DNA of 19,207 nucleotides from an uncultured Pseudomonadota bacterium (GTDB lineage Bacteria; Pseudomonadota; Gammaproteobacteria; Burkholderiales; Eutrophovitaceae), in assembly GCA_937983055.1 (NCBI GenBank), contig CALJLA010000144.1, forward strand, positions 1 to 19,207, in the 5' to 3' direction. Position 1 is the first letter of the stretch. Each line of letters starts with the position of its first letter. The notes under the pieces are model-generated. The model was not told the DNA's origin. It made no database searches and saw only the letters and a program-made list of their open reading frames with translations. The position numbers and the translations under genes were made by a program. This document shows, piece after piece, positions 1-7,576 of the stretch.

Positions 1-269
1 TATCGGTGCTGACCGATCCCACGATGGGCGGCGTGTCTGCGAGCTTCGCCATGAGCGGCGACGTGGTGATCGCCGAGCCTGGCGCCCTGATCGGGTTTGC
101 CGGGCCGCGCGTCATCGAACAGACCGTGCGGCAGACGCTGCCCGAGGGATTCCAGCGCGCGGAGTTTCTGCTCGAGCATGGTGCGATCGACATGATCGTC
201 GACCGCCGGCACATGCGCGACAAGCTGGCCGGCCTGATCACGCTGATGATGCGCGCGCCGGCGGTCTGA
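1..269 (+). CDS. accD: Acetyl-CoA carboxylase carboxyltransferase subunit beta, C-terminal part
   Basis: This is the 3' end of accD; the start lies before the window and the reading frame begins at base 3. AccD is the zinc-ribbon beta subunit of the carboxyltransferase. With AccA it moves the carboxyl group from carboxybiotin to acetyl-CoA to make malonyl-CoA for fatty acid synthesis in the cytoplasm. The visible part reads SVLTDPTMGGVSASFAM, then a stretch with IGFAGPRVIEQT and GFQRAEFLLEHGAIDMIVDR, which is the conserved C-terminal crotonase-fold core of the family. The protein ends soon after this core and lacks the longer tail of the E. coli protein. folC follows after 26 bases on the same strand, the classical order. 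The N-terminal zinc ribbon is outside the window. Confidence 0.95.
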   Translation, partial: SVLTDPTMGGVSASFAMSGDVVIAEPGALIGFAGPRVIEQTVRQTLPEGFQRAEFLLEHGAIDMIVDRRHMRDKLAGLITLMMRAPAV

Positions 270-295
270 GCGCCGGCAGCTTTCCGCGGCACTCC

Positions 296-1579
296 ATGCA
301 CCGGGACGTGGTTTCACAGTCCCTTGCCGACTGGCTGGAGCGCATCGAGCGCATCCACCCGAGGGCGATCGAGATGGGCCTGTCGCGCGTGTCGCAGGTG
401 CGCGACGCGATGGGCCTTTCGCTGTCATGCCCCGTGATCACCGTCGGCGGAACCAATGGCAAGGGTTCGGTCTGCGCGCTGCTCGAGTCGATGCTCGGTG
501 CGGCCGCCCACCGGGTGGGGCTCTATACCTCGCCGCATCTCGTGCGCTACAACGAGCGCGTCAGGATCGGGGGGCGGGAAGCGGACGACGACGCGCTCAT
601 CGGCGCCTTCGAGCGGGTGGACGCCGCGCGCGGCTCGGTGCCGCTGACTTATTTCGAATTCGGCACGCTGGCTGCAGTGGACCTGTTCTCGCGCGCGGCG
701 GTGGACGTCGCGGTGCTCGAGGTCGGGCTGGGCGGGCGGCTCGACGCGGTCAACGCGTTCGATCCCGACTGCGCGGGGGTTGCGAGCGTGCGCATCGACC
801 ATACCGCATATCTCGGTTCGACGCGCGACTCGATCGGCCGCGAGAAGGCCGGTATCTTCCGCGCGGATCGTCCGGCCATCTGCGGCGACGAAGATCCGCC
901 CGGGTCGCTGACGCGGCACGCCAGGGACATCGGCGCCGACCTCAGGGTGATCGCGCGCGATTTCGGCTACCGCACGGACAGTCCGGTGCAGTGGCAATAC
1001 TGGAGCGGTGCCGGCAGGAAGGCGGCACTGCCTTATCCGGCGCTGCGCGGGGAATTCCAGCTGGCCAACGCGTCGACGGCCCTGGCGGCGCTGGAGGCCG
1101 TGCGTGAACGCCTGCCCGTCGACATGGGCGCGGTGCGCCGCGGCCTGCTTGAGGTGATGCTGCCCGGGCGCTTCCAGGTGTTGCCGGGCCGGCCGCAAGT
1201 CGTTCTCGACGTCGCCCATAATCCGCAGGCTGCCGCCCGGCTGGCACAGACGCTGGCGGCGATGCCGCGCGCGCCGGCAACGCTGGCGGTGTTCGGGATG
1301 CTGGCGGATAAGGACATCGCCGCGGTGGCGGAAGCGCTCAGGCCGGTCGTCGACCAGTGGATCATCTGCCCGCTGGACTCGCCGCGCAGCGCCGGCATCC
1401 CGGCGTTGCGCGAAGCGCTGGCGGGTGCGGGCGTCGCGGCCGCGGCGATTAGCGCTGCCGACTCTGTGACCGCCGCGCTTCGCATGGCGAGAGACAGGGC
1501 GTGCCAGGATGATAGAATTCTCGCGTTCGGGTCCTTCTACACAGTGAGCGGCGTCCTGCAGGCGACGCATCCCCGGTGA
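296..1579 (+). CDS. folC: Bifunctional dihydrofolate synthase / folylpolyglutamate synthase
   Basis: FolC adds glutamate to dihydropteroate to make dihydrofolate and then extends the polyglutamate tail of reduced folates, using ATP, in the cytoplasm. The 427-residue length is normal. The ATP-binding loop GTNGKGS is at residues 52-58. It is followed by YTSPHL (about 77-82), the TYFEFGT motif (118-124), LEVGLGGRLDAVN (141-153), the IDHT segment (168-171) and EKAGIFR (183-189), all typical of the Mur-ligase-like family. The C-terminal domain carries LPGRFQV and VVLDVAHNP. The ATG at 296 gives a full-length N-terminus, although no good Shine-Dalgarno is visible. The gene sits 26 bases after accD and 16 bases before the SPOR-protein gene, so co-transcription is likely. 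Confidence 0.96.
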   Translation: MHRDVVSQSLADWLERIERIHPRAIEMGLSRVSQVRDAMGLSLSCPVITVGGTNGKGSVCALLESMLGAAAHRVGLYTSPHLVRYNERVRIGGREADDDALIGAFERVDAARGSVPLTYFEFGTLAAVDLFSRAAVDVAVLEVGLGGRLDAVNAFDPDCAGVASVRIDHTAYLGSTRDSIGREKAGIFRADRPAICGDEDPPGSLTRHARDIGADLRVIARDFGYRTDSPVQWQYWSGAGRKAALPYPALRGEFQLANASTALAALEAVRERLPVDMGAVRRGLLEVMLPGRFQVLPGRPQVVLDVAHNPQAAARLAQTLAAMPRAPATLAVFGMLADKDIAAVAEALRPVVDQWIICPLDSPRSAGIPALREALAGAGVAAAAISAADSVTAALRMARDRACQDDRILAFGSFYTVSGVLQATHPR

Positions 1580-1595
1580 CGACGTTCACGCGATA

Positions 1596-2186
1596 ATGGC
1601 AAAAGCGATCAGCGACGAAGAAGTCCAGCTGAAAAAGCGGGCACGACGCCGACTGGTGGGGGCCATCACCCTGGTCCTGATCGTGGTGGTGTTTCTTCCG
1701 ATGGTGCTCGACAACGAGCCGCGGCCGTTGTCGGAAGACATCGAGATCAGCATCCCGAACGTGCCCTCCGATAGCGAGGCGCCTGCCGCAGTACCTGCCC
1801 CGGCGCCCTTGCCCTACAAGCCGGTCGAGCCGCCCGACGCGCCGCCGAGTCCGGCGCCTGTGCAGCCCGCCCAACCGAGTGCGCCGGCGCAGCCCGCGCC
1901 CGCGCCCGCCCCCGCGAAACCGGCCGAAAAGCCGCCTGCGCAAGGCAACCACGTCGTCCAGTTGGCGGCGTTCTCCAATGCCGAAACGGCGAAACAGCTG
2001 GTGGCCAAGGTGCGCCAGAACGGCTTCAAGGCTTACACCGAGGCGGTGAGCACGCCCAACGGGCAGCGCACCCGGGTGCGGGTGGGGCCCTACCCGTCGA
2101 AGGAGGCGGCTGAGAAAGCGCGCGACCGCCTGAAGGCCCTGAAGCTGACGCTGGGCGAACCCGACGTACTGCAGGCAAACGAGTGA
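1596..2186 (+). CDS. dedD: SPOR-domain cell-division-associated membrane protein (DedD-like)
   Basis: A 196-residue bitopic inner-membrane protein. A short basic cytoplasmic segment (KKRARRR, 13-19) precedes one membrane helix (about 20-38). A long Pro/Ala-rich periplasmic linker (about 62-116) leads to a C-terminal SPOR domain (about 117-194) that begins HVVQLAAFSN and contains VRVGPYPSKEAAEKA. SPOR domains bind glycan strands stripped of stem peptides at the septum, so the protein probably gathers at the division site. Position between folC and cvpA matches dedD of E. coli, and the symbol rests on that order plus architecture rather than close sequence identity. The ATG at 1596 places the basic stretch just before the helix. 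Other SPOR proteins share this layout, so the exact orthology is less sure than the domain call. Confidence 0.87.
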   Translation: MAKAISDEEVQLKKRARRRLVGAITLVLIVVVFLPMVLDNEPRPLSEDIEISIPNVPSDSEAPAAVPAPAPLPYKPVEPPDAPPSPAPVQPAQPSAPAQPAPAPAPAKPAEKPPAQGNHVVQLAAFSNAETAKQLVAKVRQNGFKAYTEAVSTPNGQRTRVRVGPYPSKEAAEKARDRLKALKLTLGEPDVLQANE

Positions 2187-2250
2187 GCGCGGCGGCGACC
2201 GTGTTCCGCAGCCGGACGCCGATGCCGACACAGGGGGTTGGCGCAGACGG

Positions 2251-2742
2251 ATGACCGTTTTCGACTACGTCGTGCTGTTGATCCTGTTCGTATCGATCGT
2301 CATCAGCGTAGTGCGGGGACTGGTTCGCGAAGTGCTGTCACTGGCGTCCTGGATCGGCGCCTTTTTCGTGGCGAAGTTTGCCGCGCCGGTCGTCGCCGCA
2401 TGGCTGCCCGACGCGGTGGCTCATCCCGGCGTGCGGCTCGCGCTCGGGTTTGTCCTGGTCATGGTGGCGACCGTCCTGCTGTTCAGCCTGGTGTCGGTGC
2501 AGCTCGCAAAGCTGGTGAAGCTGGCCGGGCTGACGGGCACCGATCGCATGCTCGGCGTTTTCTTCGGCCTTGCGCGAGGCGTAGCCATTGCCGTGGTGGC
2601 GGTGCTGGTGGTCGGACTGACCCCGCTGCCGCAGGAGCGCTACTGGCGCGAAGCGATGCTAAGGCCGCCCCTCGAGGCGGCAGCAGGCTGGATGCGCCCC
2701 TGGCTGCCGGAGCAGCTCGAAGCGCGCCCGGAGCGCGAATGA
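2251..2742 (+). CDS. cvpA: CvpA family inner-membrane protein
   Basis: A 163-residue hydrophobic protein with about four membrane helices (roughly residues 4-22, 31-52, 62-82 and 107-124). It carries the family hallmark near the N-terminus, FDYVVLLIL then VRGLVREVLSLASWIGAF. CvpA is known from colicin V production and, in enteric bacteria, from resistance to bile and envelope stress; its molecular activity is unsettled. The gene lies 64 bases after the SPOR gene and 65 bases before purF, the usual cvpA-purF pairing. A longer ORF in another frame from 2238 has no family resemblance. Start confidence is moderate: an AGGGGG run lies about 15 bases upstream, rather far for a Shine-Dalgarno. Confidence 0.93.
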   Translation: MTVFDYVVLLILFVSIVISVVRGLVREVLSLASWIGAFFVAKFAAPVVAAWLPDAVAHPGVRLALGFVLVMVATVLLFSLVSVQLAKLVKLAGLTGTDRMLGVFFGLARGVAIAVVAVLVVGLTPLPQERYWREAMLRPPLEAAAGWMRPWLPEQLEARPERE

Positions 2743-2807
2743 TGGACTATACTGCCCGGGTTGTGCGCCGCGGCAGCGGTCGCGGCGCAGACGTGGAGAC
2801 CTGATTC

Positions 2808-4328
2808 ATGTGTGGAATCGTCGGCGCGGTCGCAAAATCGCCGGTCAACCAGCTGCTCTACGATGGCCTGCTGGTGTTGCAGCACAGAGGCCAGGACGCC
2901 GCCGGCATCGTGACCGCCGATGGCAGCAGGTTCCACATGCACAAGGGCGGCGGCCTGGTGCGCGACGTCTTCCGCACGCGGGACATGCGCAATCTGGCGG
3001 GTCTAGCCGGCATCGGGCATTGCCGCTACCCAACCGCGGGCTCCGCAACCTCGTTTGCCGAAGCCCAGCCGCTTTACGTGAACTCGCCCTTCGGGCTGGT
3101 GCTCGGTCACAACGGCAACCTCACCAATTCCGAGCAGCTCTCCCGCGAGCTGTTCCGCCAGGATCTGCGGCATGTGAACACCACCTCGGATTCCGAGGTG
3201 CTGCTGAACGTGCTGGCGCACGAGCTGCAGGACGCCGCGACCGGCTACCAACTCGATCCGCCGACCATTTTCGAGGCGGTTGCCGGCGTGCACCGCCGGG
3301 TGCGCGGCGCGTACGCGGTCATCGCGATGATCGCCGGCTACGGAATGCTTGCGTTCCGCGATCCCTACGGCATTCGCCCGCTGGTGATCGGCATGGCCCA
3401 GACCGACGGGGGCCCGGAGTACATGGTTGCCTCGGAAAGCGTGGCGCTGGATTCACTGGGATTCCAGCTGGTGCGCGATGTGGCCCCGGGCGAGGCGGTC
3501 TTCGTGGACATCGAGGGACGCTTCTACAGCCGCCACTGCGCGGCCAAGCCCGAACACTATCCGTGCATCTTTGAATACGTTTATCTGGCGCGGCCCGATT
3601 CGGTCATCGACGGCATTTCGGTCTACGAGACCCGGCTGCGCATGGGCAGAAGCCTTGCGGAGAAGATGCACCGCCAGCACGCCGACCTGGACATCGATAT
3701 CGTCATCCCGATTCCGGACTCCAGCCGCCCCGCGGCGATGGAGCTGTCGGAGGGTCTCGGCGTGCCGTATCGCGAAGGCTTCATCAAGAACCGCTACATC
3801 GGTCGCACGTTCATCATGCCGGGCCAGGAAGTGCGCAAGAAGTCGGTGCGCCAGAAACTGAACGCGATCGGCATGGAGTTCAAGGGCAAGAACGTGTTGC
3901 TGGTCGACGACTCGATCGTGCGCGGCACCACCAGCCGCGAGATCGTGCAGATGGCGCGCGATGCCGGTGCGAACAAGGTGTTCTTCGCTTCTGCCGCACC
4001 GCCGGTGCGCTATCCGAATGTCTATGGCATCGACATGCCTACATCGCGCGAGCTGATTGCCTACGGGCGCACCGACGACGAAATCGCCCGCGAGATTGGC
4101 GCCGACCGCCTGATCTACCAGGATCTCGACGCCCTGATCGAGGATTGCCGATCGGTCAATCCGCGCATTCAGCACTTCGAGACCTCGTGCTTTACCGGCG
4201 AGTACATTACCGGCGACATCACGCCGGAGTACCTGGCCGGCGTGGAGGCTCAACGCAACGACGGAGAGCTGCGCCGGCGCGAAGCGTCGGGCAACCAGCT
4301 CGATCTCAATCTGGCTGTAAGCGACTGA
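2808..4328 (+). CDS. purF: Amidophosphoribosyltransferase (glutamine PRPP amidotransferase)
   Basis: PurF catalyses the first committed step of purine synthesis: glutamine plus PRPP gives 5-phosphoribosylamine. The product starts MCGIVGAV, so removal of Met exposes the catalytic N-terminal cysteine of a class II (Ntn) glutaminase domain (about 1-240). The phosphoribosyltransferase domain carries the PRPP loop VLLVDDSIVRGTTS, with V366-T375 inside it. HRGQDAAGI near residue 28 and the GHNGNLTN motif are also present. The 506-residue length matches the E. coli protein closely. GGAGA lies about 12 bases before the ATG. It follows cvpA and is the last gene before a 195-base regulatory gap, so it is probably the end of the accD-side operon, though I see no clear terminator directly after its stop. 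Confidence 0.97.
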   Translation: MCGIVGAVAKSPVNQLLYDGLLVLQHRGQDAAGIVTADGSRFHMHKGGGLVRDVFRTRDMRNLAGLAGIGHCRYPTAGSATSFAEAQPLYVNSPFGLVLGHNGNLTNSEQLSRELFRQDLRHVNTTSDSEVLLNVLAHELQDAATGYQLDPPTIFEAVAGVHRRVRGAYAVIAMIAGYGMLAFRDPYGIRPLVIGMAQTDGGPEYMVASESVALDSLGFQLVRDVAPGEAVFVDIEGRFYSRHCAAKPEHYPCIFEYVYLARPDSVIDGISVYETRLRMGRSLAEKMHRQHADLDIDIVIPIPDSSRPAAMELSEGLGVPYREGFIKNRYIGRTFIMPGQEVRKKSVRQKLNAIGMEFKGKNVLLVDDSIVRGTTSREIVQMARDAGANKVFFASAAPPVRYPNVYGIDMPTSRELIAYGRTDDEIAREIGADRLIYQDLDALIEDCRSVNPRIQHFETSCFTGEYITGDITPEYLAGVEAQRNDGELRRREASGNQLDLNLAVSD

Positions 4329-4348
4329 GCCGGCATGAACGGCGGCCG

Positions 4349-4377
4349 TTGACATCGCAGGTAACCCGGCGTAACGT
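4349..4377 (+). promoter_or_regulatory. Predicted sigma-70 promoter for metZ
   Basis: A perfect -35 hexamer TTGACA (4349-4354) is followed by a 17-base spacer and a weak -10 TAACGT (4372-4377, 3 of 6). The predicted start of transcription, about 4384-4385, coincides with the first bases of the candidate riboswitch, which supports the assignment. The -10 match is poor, so an activator could be needed. Confidence 0.5.
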
Positions 4378-4384
4378 CCGGGTT
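4363..4384. repeat. Perfect inverted repeat around the metZ -10
   Basis: AACCCGG (4363-4369) and CCGGGTT (4378-4384) are perfect inverted arms separated by 8 bases that contain the predicted -10 element. It could be an operator for a DNA-binding regulator, or an RNA hairpin in read-through transcripts from purF. There is no T-tract after it, so it is not a standard terminator. Confidence 0.5.
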
Positions 4385-4433
4385 CGCGCCGATTTGATGA
4401 ACAGCTTGCGGGCGCGTTAAAAATCCAGCTAAA
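4385..4433 (+). ncRNA. Candidate SAM-II riboswitch aptamer upstream of metZ
   Basis: SAM-II aptamers are compact pseudoknots that bind S-adenosylmethionine and shut down methionine genes. Here CGCGCC (4385-4390) pairs perfectly with GGCGCG (4411-4416) as stem P1. The loop starts with the conserved GATTT (4391-4395) and contains GCTTGC (4404-4409). After P1 come TTAAA (4417-4421) and AGCTAAA (4427-4433). These blocks, in this order and at about this spacing, match the SAM-II pattern known from alphaproteobacterial met genes. The second pseudoknot helix is weaker on inspection: pairing the loop segment with 4425-4430 leaves at least one mismatch. The downstream gene, metZ, is in the right pathway. 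Identification is by recall of the motif, not by a covariance-model search. Confidence 0.78.
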
Positions 4434-4448
4434 GCGCGTCGGCCTCCG

Positions 4449-4485
4449 AACCCGCTTGAGCAGCAAGCAAGCGGGTTTGTCGTTT
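4449..4485 (+). terminator. Intrinsic terminator between riboswitch and metZ
   Basis: A perfect 10-bp stem, AACCCGCTTG (4449-4458) with CAAGCGGGTT (4468-4477), has a 9-base loop and is followed by a T-rich tail (TGTCGTTT, 4478-4485). It lies after the candidate aptamer and 38 bases before the metZ start, the position expected of an attenuator. It could also simply end purF transcripts. Confidence 0.75.
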
Positions 4486-4523
4486 CCGGACCCGCTGCGA
4501 CGTCATGCAGACAGGGACCCGAA

Positions 4524-5705
4524 ATGAGATGGGACGAACTTGAATTTGACTCGCTCGCCGTTCGCGCGGGCACCCAGCGCAGCCAGTTCAACGAGCATTC
4601 CGAGGCGCTGTACCTCACCTCCAGCTTCGTGTTTCGCGATGCCGCCGAGGCGGCGCGCCGTTTCCAGGGCGAAGAAGCGGGCATGGTGTACTCGCGGTAC
4701 ACGAACCCCACCGTGCGCATGCTCGAGGAGCGTCTCGCCGCGCTGGAAGGAGCCGAGTGCTGCTTCGCGACCGCATCGGGCATGTCCGCCATCATGGCCT
4801 GCGTGATGGCCTTGATGCGCGCCGGCGAGCATGTAGTCGCGTCCCAGAGCGTGTTCGGCGCCACCGTGCAGCTGTTCAACGGCCTGTTCAAGCGCTTCGG
4901 CGTCGACACCACCTTCGTCAACGCGAACGACATCGAGGCGTGGCGCAAGGCGTTGCGGCCCACCACCCGGCTGCTGTTCCTGGAGACGCCATCCAATCCG
5001 CTGACCGAGGTTTTCGACGTGGCGGCGCTCGCCGAGCTTGCCCGCGGCAGCGGCGCTATCCTGGTCGTCGACAACTGTTTCTGCACCCCGGCCCTGCAGC
5101 GCCCGCTGGCGCAGGGCGCCGACGTGGTAATCCACTCGGCGACCAAGTACCTCGACGGGCAGGGACGGGTGCTCGGCGGCGCCGTGCTCGGCAGCCGCGC
5201 ACTGCTGCAGGAGCCGATGACCTCGCTGCTACGCAGCGCCGGCCCGTCGCTGTCGCCGTTCAATGCCTGGGTCATTCTCAAGGGGCTGGAAACGCTGCGC
5301 CTGCGCATGGAGGCGCATTCGCACGGCGCCTTGGAATTAGCGCAGTGGCTGCAGGACCACCCCAAGATCCGGCGAGTGCACTATCCGTGGCTGCCGTCTC
5401 ACCCCCAGCACGCACTGGCGGTGCGGCAGCAGCGGGCCGGCGGCGGGATCGTGTCTTTCGAGGTCGCCGGCGGCCGCGAGGCGGCCTGGCGCGTCATCGA
5501 CTCGACCCAGCTGATCTCGATTACCGCCAATCTTGGCGATGCGAAGTCGACGATTACCCACCCCGCCAGCACGACCCACGGCCGGCTCGCGCCGGAGGCG
5601 CGCGCCGCCGCAGGCATTTCAGAAGGTTTGCTGAGAATTGCGGTCGGACTGGAAGCGCCGTCCGACATCAAGGCCGACCTGGCGCGCGGGCTCGAGCGGA
5701 TCTAG
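4524..5705 (+). CDS. metZ: O-succinylhomoserine sulfhydrylase (MetZ)
   Basis: A 393-residue PLP enzyme of the Cys/Met metabolism (trans-sulfuration) family. MetZ makes homocysteine directly from O-succinylhomoserine and sulfide, a route to methionine. The PLP lysine is K208 in SATKYLDGQGR, and VVDNCFCTPALQRP precedes it, as in MetZ. A substrate-side block near the C-terminus reads STITHPASTTHGRL. AGGGA (4513-4517) sits 6 bases before the ATG. The relatives MetB (cystathionine gamma-synthase) and MetY share the fold; the N-terminal FDSLAVRAGTQRSQFNEHSEAL favours MetZ. Expression is probably controlled by the SAM-II-type riboswitch and terminator just upstream. Its stop overlaps the lpxH stop on the other strand. 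Confidence 0.93.
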   Translation: MRWDELEFDSLAVRAGTQRSQFNEHSEALYLTSSFVFRDAAEAARRFQGEEAGMVYSRYTNPTVRMLEERLAALEGAECCFATASGMSAIMACVMALMRAGEHVVASQSVFGATVQLFNGLFKRFGVDTTFVNANDIEAWRKALRPTTRLLFLETPSNPLTEVFDVAALAELARGSGAILVVDNCFCTPALQRPLAQGADVVIHSATKYLDGQGRVLGGAVLGSRALLQEPMTSLLRSAGPSLSPFNAWVILKGLETLRLRMEAHSHGALELAQWLQDHPKIRRVHYPWLPSHPQHALAVRQQRAGGGIVSFEVAGGREAAWRVIDSTQLISITANLGDAKSTITHPASTTHGRLAPEARAAAGISEGLLRIAVGLEAPSDIKADLARGLERI

Positions 5706-6427
5706 CGAATCGGCAGGCTGCGGCAGCCTTCGGCGTCGCAGACCAGGTAGCTGCCCTGGTCGTACCAGTCGGCCAGCACGAACCGCTCGCACATATGCCC
5801 GTCGACCCGGTGCTCGTGGCGAGACGGGCGATGGGTGTGGCCGTGAATCAGCCGCGGGTAGCCGGCCTGCCGGAGCGCCTGTTCGACCGCGCTCGGGGCG
5901 ACATCCATGATGGTCATTTCCTTGACCTGTTTGGCTTTCTCGCTTTCGCTGCGCACCGACTGCGCCATCCGGATGCGCTCCTCCACCGGCTTCTGCAGGA
6001 ACGCCTGCTGCCAAGCGGGGTCGCGCACCATGGCGCGGAAGCGCTGGTATTCGACGTCGTCGGTGCACAGGGTGTCGCCGTGCATGAGCAGGGTCCGCGT
6101 GCCGTACAGGTCGACCGTGGTCGGGTCCTGCAGCAAGGTCATGCCGGCGGCTGCCGCGAACCGCGGTCCCACCAGGAAGTCGCGATTGCCGTGCATGAAG
6201 AAAACGTCGGTGCCCTGTCCGGACAGCGCGCGGAACGCGGCCGCCACCTGGCTAGCCAGCGGAGTTGCCAGGCCTTCATCGCCGATCCAGTACTCGAACA
6301 GATCGCCGAGCACATACAGCCGGTCGGCGCCCGGCGCGGTTCCGGACAGAAAGCGCAGCAGTGCGTCGGTGGCGTCGGGGCGCGCCGGGTCCAGGTGCAG
6401 ATCGGAGATGAAGAAGGTTGCGGCCAA
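5702..6427 (-). CDS. lpxH: UDP-2,3-diacylglucosamine diphosphatase (lipid A synthesis)
   Basis: LpxH cleaves UDP-2,3-diacylglucosamine to lipid X and UMP at the inner membrane, the fourth step of lipid A synthesis. It is a calcineurin-like Mn metallophosphoesterase. With the TTG at 6427 as start, the product is 241 residues, matching the E. coli length. Metal-site motifs fall in register: SDLHL (D9, H11), GDLFEYWIGD (D42), GNRDF (N81), MHGDTLCTDD (H116) and HGHTHRP (H195, H197). A further upstream TTG at 6466 would add 13 residues and overlap ppiB by 23 bases; it is less like the family. No clear Shine-Dalgarno serves either start. The gene begins 16 bases after the ppiB stop and probably depends on that operon. 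Confidence 0.94.
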   Translation of the reverse strand: MAATFFISDLHLDPARPDATDALLRFLSGTAPGADRLYVLGDLFEYWIGDEGLATPLASQVAAAFRALSGQGTDVFFMHGNRDFLVGPRFAAAAGMTLLQDPTTVDLYGTRTLLMHGDTLCTDDVEYQRFRAMVRDPAWQQAFLQKPVEERIRMAQSVRSESEKAKQVKEMTIMDVAPSAVEQALRQAGYPRLIHGHTHRPSRHEHRVDGHMCERFVLADWYDQGSYLVCDAEGCRSLPIR

Positions 6428-6443
6428 GCGGCGGGTCCGGCCG

Positions 6444-6944
6444 TCAGGCGCGTTCGACGCGCTCAATCACCACGTCGGTGGTCGGCACGTCCGCATGCCA
6501 TCCGCGCTTGCCGGTGGCCACCGACTTGATCTTGTCCACCGTGTCGCGGCCTTCGACCACCGAACCGAACACGCAATAGCCATACCCCTGCGGCGTCGGC
6601 GCGCTGTGGTTGAGAAAGTCGTTGTTGGAGACGTTGATGAAGAACTGTGCAGTCGCCGAATGGGGCTCGGAAGTGCGCGCCATGGCGATGGTGTAGGCGT
6701 CGTTGCGCAGTCCGTTGGCCGCTTCGTTCTCGATCGGCTGCGCCGTCGGTTTCTGCTTCATTCCGGGTTCGAAGCCTCCGCCCTGGATCATGAAGCCGTC
6801 GATCACCCGGTGGAACACGGTGCCGTCGTAAAAACCCTGGTCGACATACTGCAGGAAGTTCTGCGCCGTCTTCGGCGCCTTGCCGGAATCCAGTTCGACG
6901 ACGAACTCTCCGAGCGAGGTCTTTAGTCTGACGCGTTCGGTCAT
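6444..6944 (-). CDS. ppiB: Cytoplasmic cyclophilin-type peptidyl-prolyl isomerase
   Basis: A 166-residue cyclophilin that speeds cis-trans isomerisation of peptide bonds before proline. There is no signal peptide, so it acts in the cytoplasm. The active-site blocks are FHRVIDGFMIQGGGF (about 44-58), MARTSEPHSATAQFFINV (88-105) and GYGYCVFGSVVEG (120-132). A strong AAGGAGAAG Shine-Dalgarno lies just before the ATG at 6944. The start overlaps the stop of the secreted paralogue by four bases (ATGA), suggesting translational coupling. A reading frame extending far upstream to 7946 crosses the ppiA and transpeptidase genes in another frame and is not real. The ppiB name is given for location and order; family members are hard to tell apart by sequence alone. 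Confidence 0.94.
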   Translation of the reverse strand: MTERVRLKTSLGEFVVELDSGKAPKTAQNFLQYVDQGFYDGTVFHRVIDGFMIQGGGFEPGMKQKPTAQPIENEAANGLRNDAYTIAMARTSEPHSATAQFFINVSNNDFLNHSAPTPQGYGYCVFGSVVEGRDTVDKIKSVATGKRGWHADVPTTDVVIERVERA

Positions 6945-7513
6945 GGCTTCTCCTTGACGAGATTGATGCTTTCGATGACCACCTGGGTGGCCGGCGCGTC
7001 CTGCGGAAACGGCCCGCCCGGCCCGGTCGGCGTCGTGGCGATCCGGTTCACCACGTCCATGCCATCGACCACCCTGCCGAACACGGCATAGCCGTAGCCG
7101 CGCAGCGTCGGCGCGGTGTGGTCGAGAAAGCGATTGTCGGCCACGTTGATGAAGAACTGCGCGGTCGCGGAATGCGGCTGCGAGGTTCGCGCCATCGCAA
7201 TCGTCCCGGTCAGGTTCTTCAGGCCGTTGGTGGCTTCGTTCTGCACCGGATCGCGGGTGGGCTTTTGCCGGTAGTCCTGGGTGAAGCCGCCGCCCTGGAT
7301 CATGAAGCCGTCGATCACCCGATGAAAGATGGTGCCGGCGTAAAACCCGTCCTTCACGTACTGGAGGAAATTCTCCACCGCCGCTGGCGCCTTCTGCGGG
7401 TAGAGCTCGACCACGATGCTGCCGGCGCTGGTCTTGATCTCCACACGCGGATCGGCGGCGTGGGCGGCAAAGCCGATGAATATCGCGCACAGCGCGCTCA
7501 ACAGATGCTTCAT
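6941..7513 (-). CDS. ppiA: Secreted (periplasmic) cyclophilin-type peptidyl-prolyl isomerase
   Basis: A 190-residue cyclophilin with an N-terminal signal peptide: MKHLL, a hydrophobic core, and a likely cut after AHA at residue 19. It should therefore fold proline-containing proteins in the periplasm. The catalytic segments FHRVIDGFMIQGGGF (63-77) and MARTSQPHSATAQFFINV are intact and nearly identical to those of the downstream cytoplasmic copy, showing an old duplication. AGAGGA precedes the ATG at 7513. The gene lies 63 bases after the transpeptidase gene and overlaps ppiB by four bases. The neighbours suggest clients among envelope proteins, which is inference only. Confidence 0.93.
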   Translation of the reverse strand: MKHLLSALCAIFIGFAAHAADPRVEIKTSAGSIVVELYPQKAPAAVENFLQYVKDGFYAGTIFHRVIDGFMIQGGGFTQDYRQKPTRDPVQNEATNGLKNLTGTIAMARTSQPHSATAQFFINVADNRFLDHTAPTLRGYGYAVFGRVVDGMDVVNRIATTPTGPGGPFPQDAPATQVVIESINLVKEKP

Positions 7514-7576
7514 GGAAATCCTCTGGCTGATTGGGCGGCGCGCAAGCTTCCCGCGCCGGAATGGAGTTGGCGGCGG

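Noticed and set aside
425..1570. Long open frame on the minus strand opposite folC
   Set aside because: Arg-rich shadow frame; folC on the plus strand has all expected motifs.
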